Assembly: GCA_024401275.1 (NCBI GenBank)
Contig: JAKSLJ010000027.1
Coordinates: forward strand, 1-48,106
Reading direction: 5' to 3'
DNA length: 48,106 nucleotides
From: Bacteroidaceae bacterium
GTDB taxonomy: Bacteria > Bacteroidota > Bacteroidia > Bacteroidales > Bacteroidaceae
Made by a program: the position numbers and the translations under genes. The notes below the pieces were generated by a model that was not told where the DNA came from, did not search any database, and saw only the letters and a program-made list of their open reading frames with translations. Numbering within the stretch: position 1 is the first letter of the stretch; each line of letters opens with the position of its first letter. This document shows positions 18,577 through 27,589 of this stretch, piece after piece.

Positions 18577-18584
18577 CAAAATTA
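18577..18584 (-). promoter_or_regulatory. -7 box for the CotH gene
   Basis: CAAAATTA on the plus strand reads TAATTTTG on the minus strand, a match to TAnnTTTG. An ATTG on the minus strand 19 bases further upstream could be a weak -33 element. Confidence 0.55.
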
Positions 18585-18728
18585 ATACTTTTCCGCTAAT
18601 TAGCAATGATTTTCTCTCATTTTGTGTTTAAATTGCTGAATATTGGCATAAATGTATCATAAACACGCCATTATGAGAAGCAAAAGAGTAATAATTCGTA
18701 CTTTTCAGCGTTATTATTAGTAATAAAG

Positions 18729-18752
18729 CGGCTCAGTAAACTTCGCCCTACA
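18729..18752. repeat. Solo arm related to the dispersed palindrome
   Basis: The sequence CGGCTCAGTAAACTTCGCCC and its last bases TACA match the right arm of the 72-base palindrome at 20 of 24 positions. No left arm is found upstream. It ends two bases before the ATG of the ketoisomerase gene, so this remnant now forms that gene's ribosome binding region. Confidence 0.6.
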
Positions 18753-18754
18753 AT

Positions 18755-19159
18755 ATGAAAGCAAAACTTGTACAACTACCCAAAATAACCGATCCTACCC
18801 GCGGCAGCCTGACCTTTGTCCAAAACAGCGACGAATTTCCATTCGAGATAAAGCGTGCTTACTGGACTTACGATGTTCCGGCAGGCGAGTGGCGCGGCGG
18901 TCACGCACATAAGAAACTGAAGCAACTCATTCTTGCCGTATCCGGATGTTTCACACTGAAACTTGACGACGGCAAGGAAAAGAAGGAATTCCTCTTGAAA
19001 AATCCGTTTCAGGCAGTACTTATCGAAGAAGGAATATGGCGCGAACTCCACGATTTCTCTGCAGGAGCTGTCTGCATGGTTCTGGCAAGCGAAGAGTTTG
19101 ACGAGGAGGACTACATCAGAGATTACGATGAGTTTATAGAGTGGACACGGGGAAATTGA
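18755..19159 (+). CDS. Sugar 3,4-ketoisomerase, FdtA/QdtA type
   Basis: The 134-residue cupin matches the FdtA/QdtA/WxcM-like family, which isomerises dTDP-4-keto-6-deoxyglucose to the 3-keto form on the way to 3-amino-3,6-dideoxyhexoses. Family hallmarks seen are RGGHAHKKLKQLI (catalytic and binding histidines), the beta strands around GCFTLKLDDG, and IEEGIWRELHDFS. It is cytoplasmic and opens the glycan gene run; the aminotransferase that would normally follow is not in the window. The acetyltransferase next to it could N-acylate such a sugar, but its family also acts on other acceptors. The family is quite certain; the sugar made is an inference. Confidence 0.87.
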   Translation: MKAKLVQLPKITDPTRGSLTFVQNSDEFPFEIKRAYWTYDVPAGEWRGGHAHKKLKQLILAVSGCFTLKLDDGKEKKEFLLKNPFQAVLIEEGIWRELHDFSAGAVCMVLASEEFDEEDYIRDYDEFIEWTRGN

Positions 19160-19178
19160 AAACTGAAAAGGGAAATAA

Positions 19179-22010
19179 ATGATAACCATCCATAAATATA
19201 CAGCAGAGAATAAACAGGAATGGAACGAATTTGTTCTGAAGAGCAGAAACGGGACATTCCTTTTTCTGCGTGACTATATGGACTATCACAGCGACAGATT
19301 CTGCGACCACTCGTTGATGTACAAAAATGCCAAAGGACGACTGGTAGCCGTAATGCCTGCCAACGAAAAAGACGGCGTGCTTCACTCGCACCAAGGTCTC
19401 ACATACGGTGGCATAGTGATGGCAGAAGAGTTGCGTACTACTGATGTAGAGGAAATTTTCTCTTGCACAAAAGAATACCTGAAACAGCATGGATTCCACG
19501 AGTGGACATACAAGCAGATGCCAGACATCTACCACCTTATTCCGTCAGAAGAAGATGAATATTGGTTATGGCGAAACGGCGCAGAATTGTCGGCATGCGG
19601 CATCAGCAGCACAATCCGACTGCAAGAGCCTGTCGTAAAGATGGAACGACTCAGAAAGCGATGCGTTAAAAAGGCACAAGAGGCGGGTTATACGGTAGAA
19701 GAAAATGCTCCGCTGAAGGACTTTTGGCCTATCATGGAGAAGAACCTGATGGAACGCTATTCGGTGAAGCCGGTGCATACGCTAGAAGAGATGCAAAGAC
19801 TGCAAAATCTGTTGCCAGAATATATTGAGTGCTACCTCTGCCGAAACAGTTCTGGCGATTCCGTTGGCGGTGCCGTGATATACAAATCAAACAGCAAGGT
19901 GGTGCATGTGCAATATGCTCATGCCAACGCAGAAGGCAAGCAGAACGGAGCGATAGACCTATTGTATGCTTATTTGCTTGAGAAATATGCCAACCAAGGA
20001 TATACCTACTACGACATCGGCATAAGCACCGAAGACAAAGGCCGCAAACTCAATGACTCCCTGATAATGTACAAGGAGGGATTCGGTGCAAGAGGCATAA
20101 CTTATAAACAATGGAAGATTGTTTTCGCTTTTCTTCTGCTCTTTTCTCTCACATCCTTTGCCCAGCAGAAGGTTGGAAAACTTCATCCGCGCCATATTAA
20201 AACCATGCGTCTTGACGAGGCTTCCATGGATATTTCCGGCGGATTTGTAGGTTCTGACAAAGCGGCTCAGGGAATAAATCTCCCACAAGCTTTTGACGGA
20301 AGTGGGGTAGTGGTAGGAATTACGGATATCGGTTTTGACTTCACTCATCCTAACTTTGCTTCCACAAACATTGTTTCCTTCTGGGACATGCTTTCCACGG
20401 ACACGCTTTACAATCAGAAGAAATTGCTCGTCGGTCGTGACTATGACAAATGGGAACTTCGCGCTCTCAAACACAGCTACGACGGACTTCTGCAAACTCA
20501 TGGCACTCATGTTATGGGTTCTGCCGTAGGTGGCGACAGCAAATACAGGGGAATAGCCCCAAAGGCAGATGTTGTAGTAGTGGGAAATGTGCTTTCCAAC
20601 AACTACAAGCAACTTGACTCTCTCCAGCAAATAAAACTGGAAAACACTCCTGGCTATAAGATAGACGAGTTCCGCTATATGTTCGAGCAGGCTGACAGGC
20701 TCGGAAAACCTTGTGTCATCAATATAAGTGCCGGCTCAAGACAAAGTTTTGGCGATGATTTCCCTATTTACAACGAGCATATTTCCGAACTTTGCGGACC
20801 AGGCAGGATAATCGTTGCCTCGGCAGGAAACAACGGTCAGCAACTCGTTACCTTGCACAAACCAGCAGGGAAAGAGAGCGTAGGCAGCCGTGCCATGATA
20901 ACCAACTCCGAACTTTGCTATCTCTTCTTCCAGAAAAATGGCGATGTAGAGTGCCAGTTGCTTTATTCGGAGAAAGAAGGTGGCGAAAAAAAACTAGTGC
21001 CAGACACTCTGTATGAAGCCATAGACACCGTAAGCGACTATGACGGTTCCTTTGTTCGCTATTATATCCTGGAACACAAAAAAATGGAAGGGAAAGGCGA
21101 ATTCTTCTATGCAAGACTCACGGGAAGTGGCGAAGGCAGCCTTTATACTCAGGATGTTCTTTTTCGAAACAGTGGCACGAATGATGGTTTCAACGATGCC
21201 ATCTATGACTATAGCGTGAACTTTCCTGGCTGTTACGATGATGTAATCTGCGTAGGAGGCGTTGACCATCGCAACGGCTTTGTAAATCCTGAAGGCAAGC
21301 AGTTGTATGCAAACAATGGCGAGATAGGTTTACATTACAGATTCACTTCAGTTGGTCCACGACTCGACGGATATCAGAAGCCCGACATCTGTGCTCCGGC
21401 AAGCATCGTCTTGTCGTCTTACAACAGTTTCTACGAGGAAGAAAATCCTACGGCAGAAGACCTTGGCTGGATAAAGGAGCGCGTAGAATATAACGGTCGC
21501 ACCTACTCATGGAATGCTAATTCCGGCACAAGTCAGGCAGCACCTATCGTTTCCGGAATCATAGCCCTTTGGCTTCAGGCCAATCCAAACCTCACTCCGC
21601 AGGACATAAAGGATATTTTTGCCCACACAGCGCACCATCCTGACCCTAATCTCACATATCCGAACAATATCTACGGCTACGGTGAGATAGACGCTTACGC
21701 AGGACTTCTCTATATTCTCGGAATAGACAAGATAGAAGCTGTCAGCAAGGAACAAGCTAAAGACCTGCTTTTCAGCATGCGTGACGGCATTCTGACCATA
21801 ACCCCCAACACTATGGGAGATAACTCAACCTCAACGCAGCAACAAGCCGCTATACAGATTTTCACTACCAGCGGTCAGCTCGTTCATCAAGAATCGGTCA
21901 GCCTCTACGACACTCCTCAGACCATTTCCCTGCAACATCTGCCTAAAGGTGTTTATGCCGTTCAGGTTAATGCAGGCAATATAAAAGGTTCTAATCTAAT
22001 AAGAAGATAA
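19179..22010 (+). CDS. FemAB/GNAT-like acyltransferase fused to a T9SS subtilase
   Basis: One open frame of 943 residues joins two proteins. Residues 1-311 are a FemAB/GNAT-like acyltransferase common in glycan loci (NGTFLFLRDYMDYHSDRF, YYDIGIST). Residues about 315-328 are a hydrophobic signal-like stretch (VFAFLLLFSLTSFA), followed by an S8 subtilase with Asp in GITDIGFDFTHPNF, His in THGTHVMG and Ser in SGTSQAAPIVSG, then a T9SS-type tail (LPKGVYAVQVNAGN). The junction reads CAATGGAAG at 20109-20117. With one G fewer it would be CAATGAAG: the acyltransferase would stop at TGA and the protease start at the overlapping ATG (MKIVFAFLLLFSLTSFA). The fusion may therefore be a one-base insertion or a sequencing error. 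The GT2 gene starts one base after the stop. Confidence 0.8.
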   Translation: MITIHKYTAENKQEWNEFVLKSRNGTFLFLRDYMDYHSDRFCDHSLMYKNAKGRLVAVMPANEKDGVLHSHQGLTYGGIVMAEELRTTDVEEIFSCTKEYLKQHGFHEWTYKQMPDIYHLIPSEEDEYWLWRNGAELSACGISSTIRLQEPVVKMERLRKRCVKKAQEAGYTVEENAPLKDFWPIMEKNLMERYSVKPVHTLEEMQRLQNLLPEYIECYLCRNSSGDSVGGAVIYKSNSKVVHVQYAHANAEGKQNGAIDLLYAYLLEKYANQGYTYYDIGISTEDKGRKLNDSLIMYKEGFGARGITYKQWKIVFAFLLLFSLTSFAQQKVGKLHPRHIKTMRLDEASMDISGGFVGSDKAAQGINLPQAFDGSGVVVGITDIGFDFTHPNFASTNIVSFWDMLSTDTLYNQKKLLVGRDYDKWELRALKHSYDGLLQTHGTHVMGSAVGGDSKYRGIAPKADVVVVGNVLSNNYKQLDSLQQIKLENTPGYKIDEFRYMFEQADRLGKPCVINISAGSRQSFGDDFPIYNEHISELCGPGRIIVASAGNNGQQLVTLHKPAGKESVGSRAMITNSELCYLFFQKNGDVECQLLYSEKEGGEKKLVPDTLYEAIDTVSDYDGSFVRYYILEHKKMEGKGEFFYARLTGSGEGSLYTQDVLFRNSGTNDGFNDAIYDYSVNFPGCYDDVICVGGVDHRNGFVNPEGKQLYANNGEIGLHYRFTSVGPRLDGYQKPDICAPASIVLSSYNSFYEEENPTAEDLGWIKERVEYNGRTYSWNANSGTSQAAPIVSGIIALWLQANPNLTPQDIKDIFAHTAHHPDPNLTYPNNIYGYGEIDAYAGLLYILGIDKIEAVSKEQAKDLLFSMRDGILTITPNTMGDNSTSTQQQAAIQIFTTSGQLVHQESVSLYDTPQTISLQHLPKGVYAVQVNAGNIKGSNLIRR

Positions 22011-22011
22011 A

Positions 22012-22767
22012 ATGCAAAACAATATACTCTCCGTCATTATCCCAATCTTCAATGCAAAGGCATCGCTTATCCGCTGCATTGACAGCGTGGTACTGCAAGA
22101 TTTGACTCCAGAGCAAGGCAAGTCTTCAATAGCAGATTCATTGGAGCTCATCCTCGTTGACGATGGCAGCACAGACGGATCTGCAGAACTCTGTGAGAAC
22201 ATCAAGCGACAGTACGAGGACGACAGCTGCCACATCGTGGTTCTCCATCAGCAGCATGCCGGTGTCTGGGCAGCACGCAAGGCAGGCTTTGAAGCCTCAA
22301 CAGGCGAGTTGGTAACCTTCATTGATGCAGACGATTTTCTCGGAAAGAACACATATTCCAAGCAGATGGAGTTCTTCCAATGTGCCGATGATGTTGATGT
22401 GGTGGAGTTTCCTGTTGCAAAATTCTACAATGAATTCCTAAAAAAAGAAGTAATAGAACATGCCGTTGATTTCTACAACAGCTTTGAGGATTATCTCTAT
22501 GATACGAAAACGAAGGGCCACACCTTCATCTTCAACAAGATTTTCAAGCGCCAAATACTCATCTCCGACTCAGGCGATGCTAACCTTCAGTCAGCAATGA
22601 CCTGGCTCTCAAAAGCTCGTCGTATAGTCACAAACGACGGCGGCATGTACTTCTACACCTACAGCCCCAACGGACTTCCATACGAAGAGAATATGCAGCA
22701 AATAGAACATAAGTTCAGCACAAAGGAACTTATAATGAGAAAGCTTAAAAAAATCTGTAAATTTTAA
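22012..22767 (+). CDS. Family 2 glycosyltransferase
   Basis: The 251-residue product has a GT-A fold start (LSVIIPIFNAKASLIRCIDS), the nucleotide-binding VDDGSTDGS and the metal-binding motif in TFIDADDFL. It probably transfers a sugar from a nucleotide donor onto a lipid-linked glycan at the inner membrane face. It is a little shorter than the usual 280-330 residues, and its C-terminus has no membrane helix. It follows the subtilase stop by one base, so it is in the same operon. Donor and acceptor cannot be told. Confidence 0.88.
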   Translation: MQNNILSVIIPIFNAKASLIRCIDSVVLQDLTPEQGKSSIADSLELILVDDGSTDGSAELCENIKRQYEDDSCHIVVLHQQHAGVWAARKAGFEASTGELVTFIDADDFLGKNTYSKQMEFFQCADDVDVVEFPVAKFYNEFLKKEVIEHAVDFYNSFEDYLYDTKTKGHTFIFNKIFKRQILISDSGDANLQSAMTWLSKARRIVTNDGGMYFYTYSPNGLPYEENMQQIEHKFSTKELIMRKLKKICKF

Positions 22768-22775
22768 ATCCGTAG

Positions 22776-23768
22776 ATGATAACGGTCATCATAACAACAT
22801 ATCAGCAAGAGGATGTAATAGCGCGAGCCATAGAAAGCGTTCTTGCCCAGAAAACATCCTACCCCTACGAACTGCTTATAGGCGAAGACGGCGGAACAGA
22901 TCGTACTCGAGCTATATGCCAGGACTATTGCGACCGCTATCCTGACCGCGTAAGACTGATGCCGGAAGCTCCAAATAAGGGCGTAACGCGTAATTATTTT
23001 GACTGTCTGCAAGCTGCAAAGGGCGAGTTCATAGCCGAGATGGGCGGCGATGACTATTGGACTGACTGCTACAAACTGCAGAAGCAAGCCGACGCACTCT
23101 TGAACAATTCCGAACTTTCGGCTGTCCACACTTCATGGGTCATAGAGATGAAGTCCGACCTCAGTCTGTCAAAAGGCAAAGACACAGGATGTAAATATAA
23201 GCCAATTGCAGCAAATCTTACCGAGTCTGTCGACATCATCCGCGCCATAGCTACGCAGAAAGGCACTCCCGCAATGCATTCCTGTTCGTGGATGTACCGC
23301 AAGAAAATCGTTATTGACGCTTTTGCCAAAGATCCTGACTTCTTCCTTAACTATTGCTGCGAAGACATACAGACAGCCTATACACTGGCTAAGGCAGGCA
23401 AAATACTCTACATGGATGAGCCGACACTCTGCTATGAAATAAGCGAACGAACAATCTCAAACGGCAAAGTAGCAATCAAGCAGTATGAATTTGTGCTGTC
23501 GGCAACAAGACTTTTCTTCGAGATTATAAACAAGGAGAAACTCCAAGGCAGCGATATAGACAGCTTTCTTCAGCATAAAATATACGTGCTACTCATGAAC
23601 CTTATTCATGCCGACAGAGCTGACAAACTGCCAGAATTGCTCTCCTTTGCTAGGCAGTGGCAGAAAGGTTTTAACCTAAGAAATCGCATAACAATGTTGG
23701 CATTGAAGAATAGCCTCTTCCGTCCATTGTTCCTAACACTTCACGGACTACTGAAAAGCTTAAAGTAA
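22776..23768 (+). CDS. Family 2 glycosyltransferase
   Basis: The 330-residue product starts MITVIITTYQQEDVIARAIE, carries GEDGGTDRT in place of the usual DDGSTD, and has the acidic motif MGGDDYWTD. This pattern is common among GT2 enzymes of capsule and O-antigen loci. It is cytoplasmic or membrane-associated. It starts eight bases after the previous glycosyltransferase and ends 13 bases before the next one, so the three form one transcription unit. The sugar transferred is unknown. Confidence 0.87.
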   Translation: MITVIITTYQQEDVIARAIESVLAQKTSYPYELLIGEDGGTDRTRAICQDYCDRYPDRVRLMPEAPNKGVTRNYFDCLQAAKGEFIAEMGGDDYWTDCYKLQKQADALLNNSELSAVHTSWVIEMKSDLSLSKGKDTGCKYKPIAANLTESVDIIRAIATQKGTPAMHSCSWMYRKKIVIDAFAKDPDFFLNYCCEDIQTAYTLAKAGKILYMDEPTLCYEISERTISNGKVAIKQYEFVLSATRLFFEIINKEKLQGSDIDSFLQHKIYVLLMNLIHADRADKLPELLSFARQWQKGFNLRNRITMLALKNSLFRPLFLTLHGLLKSLK

Positions 23769-23781
23769 ATAGCTTTAATAA

Positions 23782-24864
23782 ATGAAACTGATTTATTTCA
23801 TAGATGGCATACAAGGAATGGGCGGCATGGAACGCATCATCATTGGCAAGGCAAATGCCCTGGCAAACGAACTGAACCATGACGTAACGATAATCTCTGC
23901 CTACAGCAGCGATAAGCCCATCTGCTATCCTATAGACAGCAAGGTGCGCTTCGTCAGCCTCGATATAGAGAAAGCCCGACACGACTGCAACGCCCTCATG
24001 TTCGTTTATGAGCAGATGCGAGTATTCCTTCAGACACTTTGCCGCACAAGAAGACAGTTGCGGCAGATAAAACCAGATGCAATTTTCTTCGTCTGGGTGC
24101 TTGGAGCCATTATGCTACCCTTCGTAGGCGGCAAGGCAAGGAAAATATTCGAGTCACATTCTTCGCTCAGCAACACTCCTCACCATTTCTTTCTCCGTCT
24201 CATGGAGCAGTTTGCTGACACCATCGTAACCCTTACAGAAGGCAATGCCCGCGAATTCAAGCACTGCAAGGATGTCAGAGTAATACCTAACTACACACAG
24301 AAACCGTCAAAAAGAGTTATTGACTATAGCGCAAAGAGAGCCATTGCCGTTGGCAGATTAGACCCAGTGAAAGGTTTCGACCGACTTATCCGAATGTGGA
24401 AGAATACGGAAGACCTTCATGCCGACTGGACACTAGACATCTTTGGCGAAGGACCGCTTGAGGATGAACTGAGGCAGCAGATTGTCAGCAGCCATCTTAC
24501 CGACAGCGTCCGTCTGCGTGGATATTCCGACAACATAATCGACGAATATTCCAACTACAGCGTCCATCTGATGACCTCACATGCCGAAGGGCAAGGACTC
24601 GTACTTCTCGAGGCACAAGCGGCAGGTGTCCCTTCCGTCACCTTCAACTTCCAGTTCGGCGCAAGCGATGTTGTAACAAACGAAAGCAACGGACTTCTTG
24701 TAGCGCAAGACGACGAAACAGCCTTTCAGCAAGCCATGTGCCGCATAATGAACTCAGAGGAAGATCGCAAACGCATGGGAGAGGAAAACCTTCGCCAGTC
24801 CTGCCGCTACACAAAAGAATCCATAATAAAGCTTTGGGACAAACTCTTGAAAGATTATTCTTAG
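23782..24864 (+). CDS. Family 4 glycosyltransferase
   Basis: The 360-residue product has a GT-B layout: an N-terminal acceptor domain (FIDGIQGMGGMERIIIGKAN) and a C-terminal donor domain with AVGRLDPVKGFDRLI and the E-x7-E type motif in EGQGLVLLEAQAAGVPS. GT4 enzymes retain the anomeric configuration and commonly extend capsule, O-antigen or exopolysaccharide chains. It is the last gene of the rightward glycan run and converges on the SH3-like gene with nine bases between; no clear terminator is visible there. Confidence 0.9.
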   Translation: MKLIYFIDGIQGMGGMERIIIGKANALANELNHDVTIISAYSSDKPICYPIDSKVRFVSLDIEKARHDCNALMFVYEQMRVFLQTLCRTRRQLRQIKPDAIFFVWVLGAIMLPFVGGKARKIFESHSSLSNTPHHFFLRLMEQFADTIVTLTEGNAREFKHCKDVRVIPNYTQKPSKRVIDYSAKRAIAVGRLDPVKGFDRLIRMWKNTEDLHADWTLDIFGEGPLEDELRQQIVSSHLTDSVRLRGYSDNIIDEYSNYSVHLMTSHAEGQGLVLLEAQAAGVPSVTFNFQFGASDVVTNESNGLLVAQDDETAFQQAMCRIMNSEEDRKRMGEENLRQSCRYTKESIIKLWDKLLKDYS

Positions 24865-24873
24865 TTCAAGTGG

Positions 24874-25413
24874 TTACATCGTCTTCTCTACACAGTATTT
24901 CTTTGGAATGAAGATGCCGTCGTGAGCAGATACGAGAACATAGCAATCACTGCGCTTGTCATATTCGTACTCATCAGCAATGATTGTGCCTTCAGTCAGC
25001 CTAAACATAGGCTTACCGCGTCTTGCACCAGCAGGCTCCTTACCGAAATCCTCACAATATAAAGGACAGTTGGCCTTAGCCACCAAAACTCTTTTTTCAT
25101 TGCCTTTATACCAAGTCATAGATCCCAAGAAGCGAGAGTTTGCATATCCTACCTTTCCGTTAGCAGTCTTCACTTTACACCAGTTACCATTTTCGAGCAG
25201 CATAGCGTCACCGAGTCCATACATAACAGAGTTAATCTGGGCAATGACTTTTCCGTTCGGCACTAAACGCACATTTACAAAACCGTCGTCACTTTCAGCA
25301 TAAAGCATAGTGAAAACTTTCACAGCCTTTCCGGTAGAATTCTTGCCAACAGTCTGTGCAGAAGCTGCCACAGCCGCAAGAACGATAACAAGTATAAAAA
25401 ATAGTTTCTTCAT
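24874..25413 (-). CDS. Exported SH3-like protein
   Basis: The 179-residue product starts with a signal peptide (MKKLFFILVIVLAAVAASAQ). The middle (FVNVRLVPNGKVIAQI, NGNWCKVKTANGKVGYANSR) fits a bacterial SH3 domain: a short beta barrel with the NVR and GxVGYxxSxFL signatures. Such domains often bind cell wall peptides. The C-terminal 70 residues (VLVAKANCPLYCEDFGKEPA and on) are not recognised. It is transcribed alone against the glycan genes, with a TAATTTTG box about 44 bases upstream. Confidence 0.7.
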   Translation of the reverse strand: MKKLFFILVIVLAAVAASAQTVGKNSTGKAVKVFTMLYAESDDGFVNVRLVPNGKVIAQINSVMYGLGDAMLLENGNWCKVKTANGKVGYANSRFLGSMTWYKGNEKRVLVAKANCPLYCEDFGKEPAGARRGKPMFRLTEGTIIADEYEYDKRSDCYVLVSAHDGIFIPKKYCVEKTM

Positions 25414-25456
25414 GATTATAAATATTATTTTTTCCTGGTCTTATGCTTGTCCGTTG

Positions 25457-25464
25457 CAAAATTA
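25457..25464 (-). promoter_or_regulatory. -7 box for the SH3-like gene
   Basis: CAAAATTA on the plus strand reads TAATTTTG on the minus strand, matching TAnnTTTG. The -33 position (CTTC) is a poor match. Confidence 0.5.
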
Positions 25465-26163
25465 CAAAAAAAAATCTAAATATAGAAGTATTCTCTCATT
25501 TTTCTTTCGCTTAATATCAATAATCATAAAAAGGGAATCTACTAAAAGTGGTAAAATTAAAAAATATCTGATTGTAAGCAAAAAGCCCGATTTGCTTACA
25601 CTTTGCTTTTGCGTATGTACGTGAGAAGAGCGTATTTGGAATTTATGTATATTTGGCTGTAAATATGGAAGGGAGAGCGATATAGATACGTATTGATTAT
25701 CAATAAGTTAGAATTTGAGAGAACATAAAGACTCTCCAAACTTACCTTAAAGGAGGTTTTTTCGCGGTCAGTTTCGCATTGTTTCTACGGCAGTTTCGCA
25801 TGAAAAGCCTTAGGAAAACGATTGCTTTCCTAGGGAGTTTTGTATAGGAAGCGTAAATTGGAGATAAATTAAAGATTAAAATGAAATATTTAAGGTTGGA
25901 GAAAATTATCTGAAGGAAAATACCGACAAAGGACAAACTTACTATTTGAAAGGAAAATAAATAAATAAAATAAATTATATGCCACACATTGCCCTATTCC
26001 TATTAGTAAGTTATTCCTTAATTAAATATAATATATAATAGATGTGTAAGCACAAAATGTATATAAAAATTTTTTATTTATTTATTGATTTATTGATTGT
26101 AGTGAGTAGGCAAAATTCAATAAATAAATAAATAAATAAAATAAATGCATACTACTATAATAG
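25465..26163. other. AT-rich intergenic region, no gene seen
   Basis: About 700 bases between two leftward genes. No reading frame here looks like a protein. It contains AT-rich filler and a stretch with short repeats of TTTCGCAT and CTTAGGAAAACG/CTTTCCTAGG (25780-25840). The end is an inverted tetranucleotide array next to the flippase stop codon. Confidence 0.5.
26070..26146. repeat. Inverted TTTA/TAAA tetranucleotide arrays
   Basis: A TTTATTTATTTATTGATTTA-type array (26070-26098) faces an AATAAATAAATAAATAAA-type array (26117-26146). They can pair into a long A/T hairpin immediately downstream of the flippase gene, and could act as a terminator or be prone to slippage. Confidence 0.7.
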
Positions 26164-27498
26164 TTATTTTACAATGAAGACATAAAGTGTGGCTAATAGA
26201 ACAATTCCTGCAACGAGCATTGCCAGCGCTCTTGCGGAAACAAGATACTTCCACCTGTAACGGAAGAAAATGAGTACGAAGACAATCAAAAGTGAATAGC
26301 TGACTACCCAACCAGCTCCCATGCCCCACAATCCGAAGTTAAGAAATCCCACAGTAAGACTTATCATGGTTATTATGCCGGAAATTATCTCGATGAGCAG
26401 AAAGGTTTTTGCTCCTCCTCGGGCTAGCGAGATATACTCCACAGGCAGCGAAGCTGAGCGTATGAACATGGCTACAAGCGTTACCTGCGTCATCGGTATG
26501 ACATCGCAGAACTTAGAAGAGAAGAGAAGCGGCATAACAACTGGCATGGCTATCATCAGAAGAGCCAAAACCGGAAACATTACCATCAGCAGAACTTCCA
26601 CCTGGGCATTGACGGTTCGCGAAACGGCAGCGGTGTCGTTATTGACTGACGAAAGGCGAGCAAAATAGTCGTTCTCAAGTGAATTGAGCAAAGCGCTAGG
26701 ATAGGTTATGGCTATGGAGAATCCGGCAAAATAGAGTCCTACCATTTCCAGATCGCCCTGCATATTGAGGAATGAGCGTATGTACATTTCCACACCACTG
26801 CCAACTATGCCGGCAAGTACGAAGGAAAGTCCGAGACGGACCATCGGCTTGCCTTCTTGTATATGCTTTCTTATTCCACTCAACCGCAGCGGATAACAGC
26901 GATAAGAATAGCGCAAGGTGGCTATGGTGGTGGTCAGCATGGTAAGGAATATTACCGGCACTATACCGCTCTGTCCGAAGAAATAGTAAACTGGCAGCGA
27001 GATGATGACAGAGACCGTCATGGTGATGACTTGTATGATGGCAAGATTCCTCAGTTTTCTCTCTGCTTTGAGAATGGCTGCCTCGCCGCCTATTATTGCC
27101 ATGAGCGACACAACTGGCGCAAGGGCTATGTAATGGAGTGTATGTTGTCCCCATGAAAAGGAGAACTTGTCTATCAACGGTGCTGCCATCACGGTTGCCA
27201 CAAAGCCTATGGCGGCGGCTATCAATGACCATGTGCGAATAATGGCTACCTTTCTCTCCTTTTCTTTGTGATCTTCCAGCTCGGAGAGTTCCTTAACTCC
27301 TGATATTCCAATACCGAGATTCGTTCCGGAATTTAGCAGCTGTATTGCCGTATTGAACAAGGACAGTAATCCCATGCCTCCAGGACCGAGAAGTATAGCA
27401 ACTATTTTGCTGCGAACAAGTCCTACAAGGAGGTTTAGTCCCTGTATGCTTCCGAAGAAACCTACGTATTTTAATATGTTCTTATATTGAGTAGACAC
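26164..27498 (-). CDS. Polysaccharide flippase, Wzx type
   Basis: The 444-residue protein is almost wholly hydrophobic, with about 12 predicted membrane helices, and begins with the family's typical KYVGFFGSIQGLNLLVGLVR followed by IVAILLGPGGMGL. This fits O-antigen/capsule flippases of the MOP superfamily, which move lipid-linked repeat units across the inner membrane. It lies in reverse orientation among glycosyltransferase genes and is probably the exporter for the glycan made by them. No polymerase (Wzy) is evident in the window, though the region may continue functionally elsewhere. Confidence 0.88.
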   Translation of the reverse strand: MSTQYKNILKYVGFFGSIQGLNLLVGLVRSKIVAILLGPGGMGLLSLFNTAIQLLNSGTNLGIGISGVKELSELEDHKEKERKVAIIRTWSLIAAAIGFVATVMAAPLIDKFSFSWGQHTLHYIALAPVVSLMAIIGGEAAILKAERKLRNLAIIQVITMTVSVIISLPVYYFFGQSGIVPVIFLTMLTTTIATLRYSYRCYPLRLSGIRKHIQEGKPMVRLGLSFVLAGIVGSGVEMYIRSFLNMQGDLEMVGLYFAGFSIAITYPSALLNSLENDYFARLSSVNNDTAAVSRTVNAQVEVLLMVMFPVLALLMIAMPVVMPLLFSSKFCDVIPMTQVTLVAMFIRSASLPVEYISLARGGAKTFLLIEIISGIITMISLTVGFLNFGLWGMGAGWVVSYSLLIVFVLIFFRYRWKYLVSARALAMLVAGIVLLATLYVFIVK

Positions 27499-27589
27499 CG
27501 AAAGGATTTATAATTTACTAATTAAAAACGCAAATAAAGGAAAATTAGTATAAAAACACAATTATTTAGGATATTTTGCGTTATTTATT

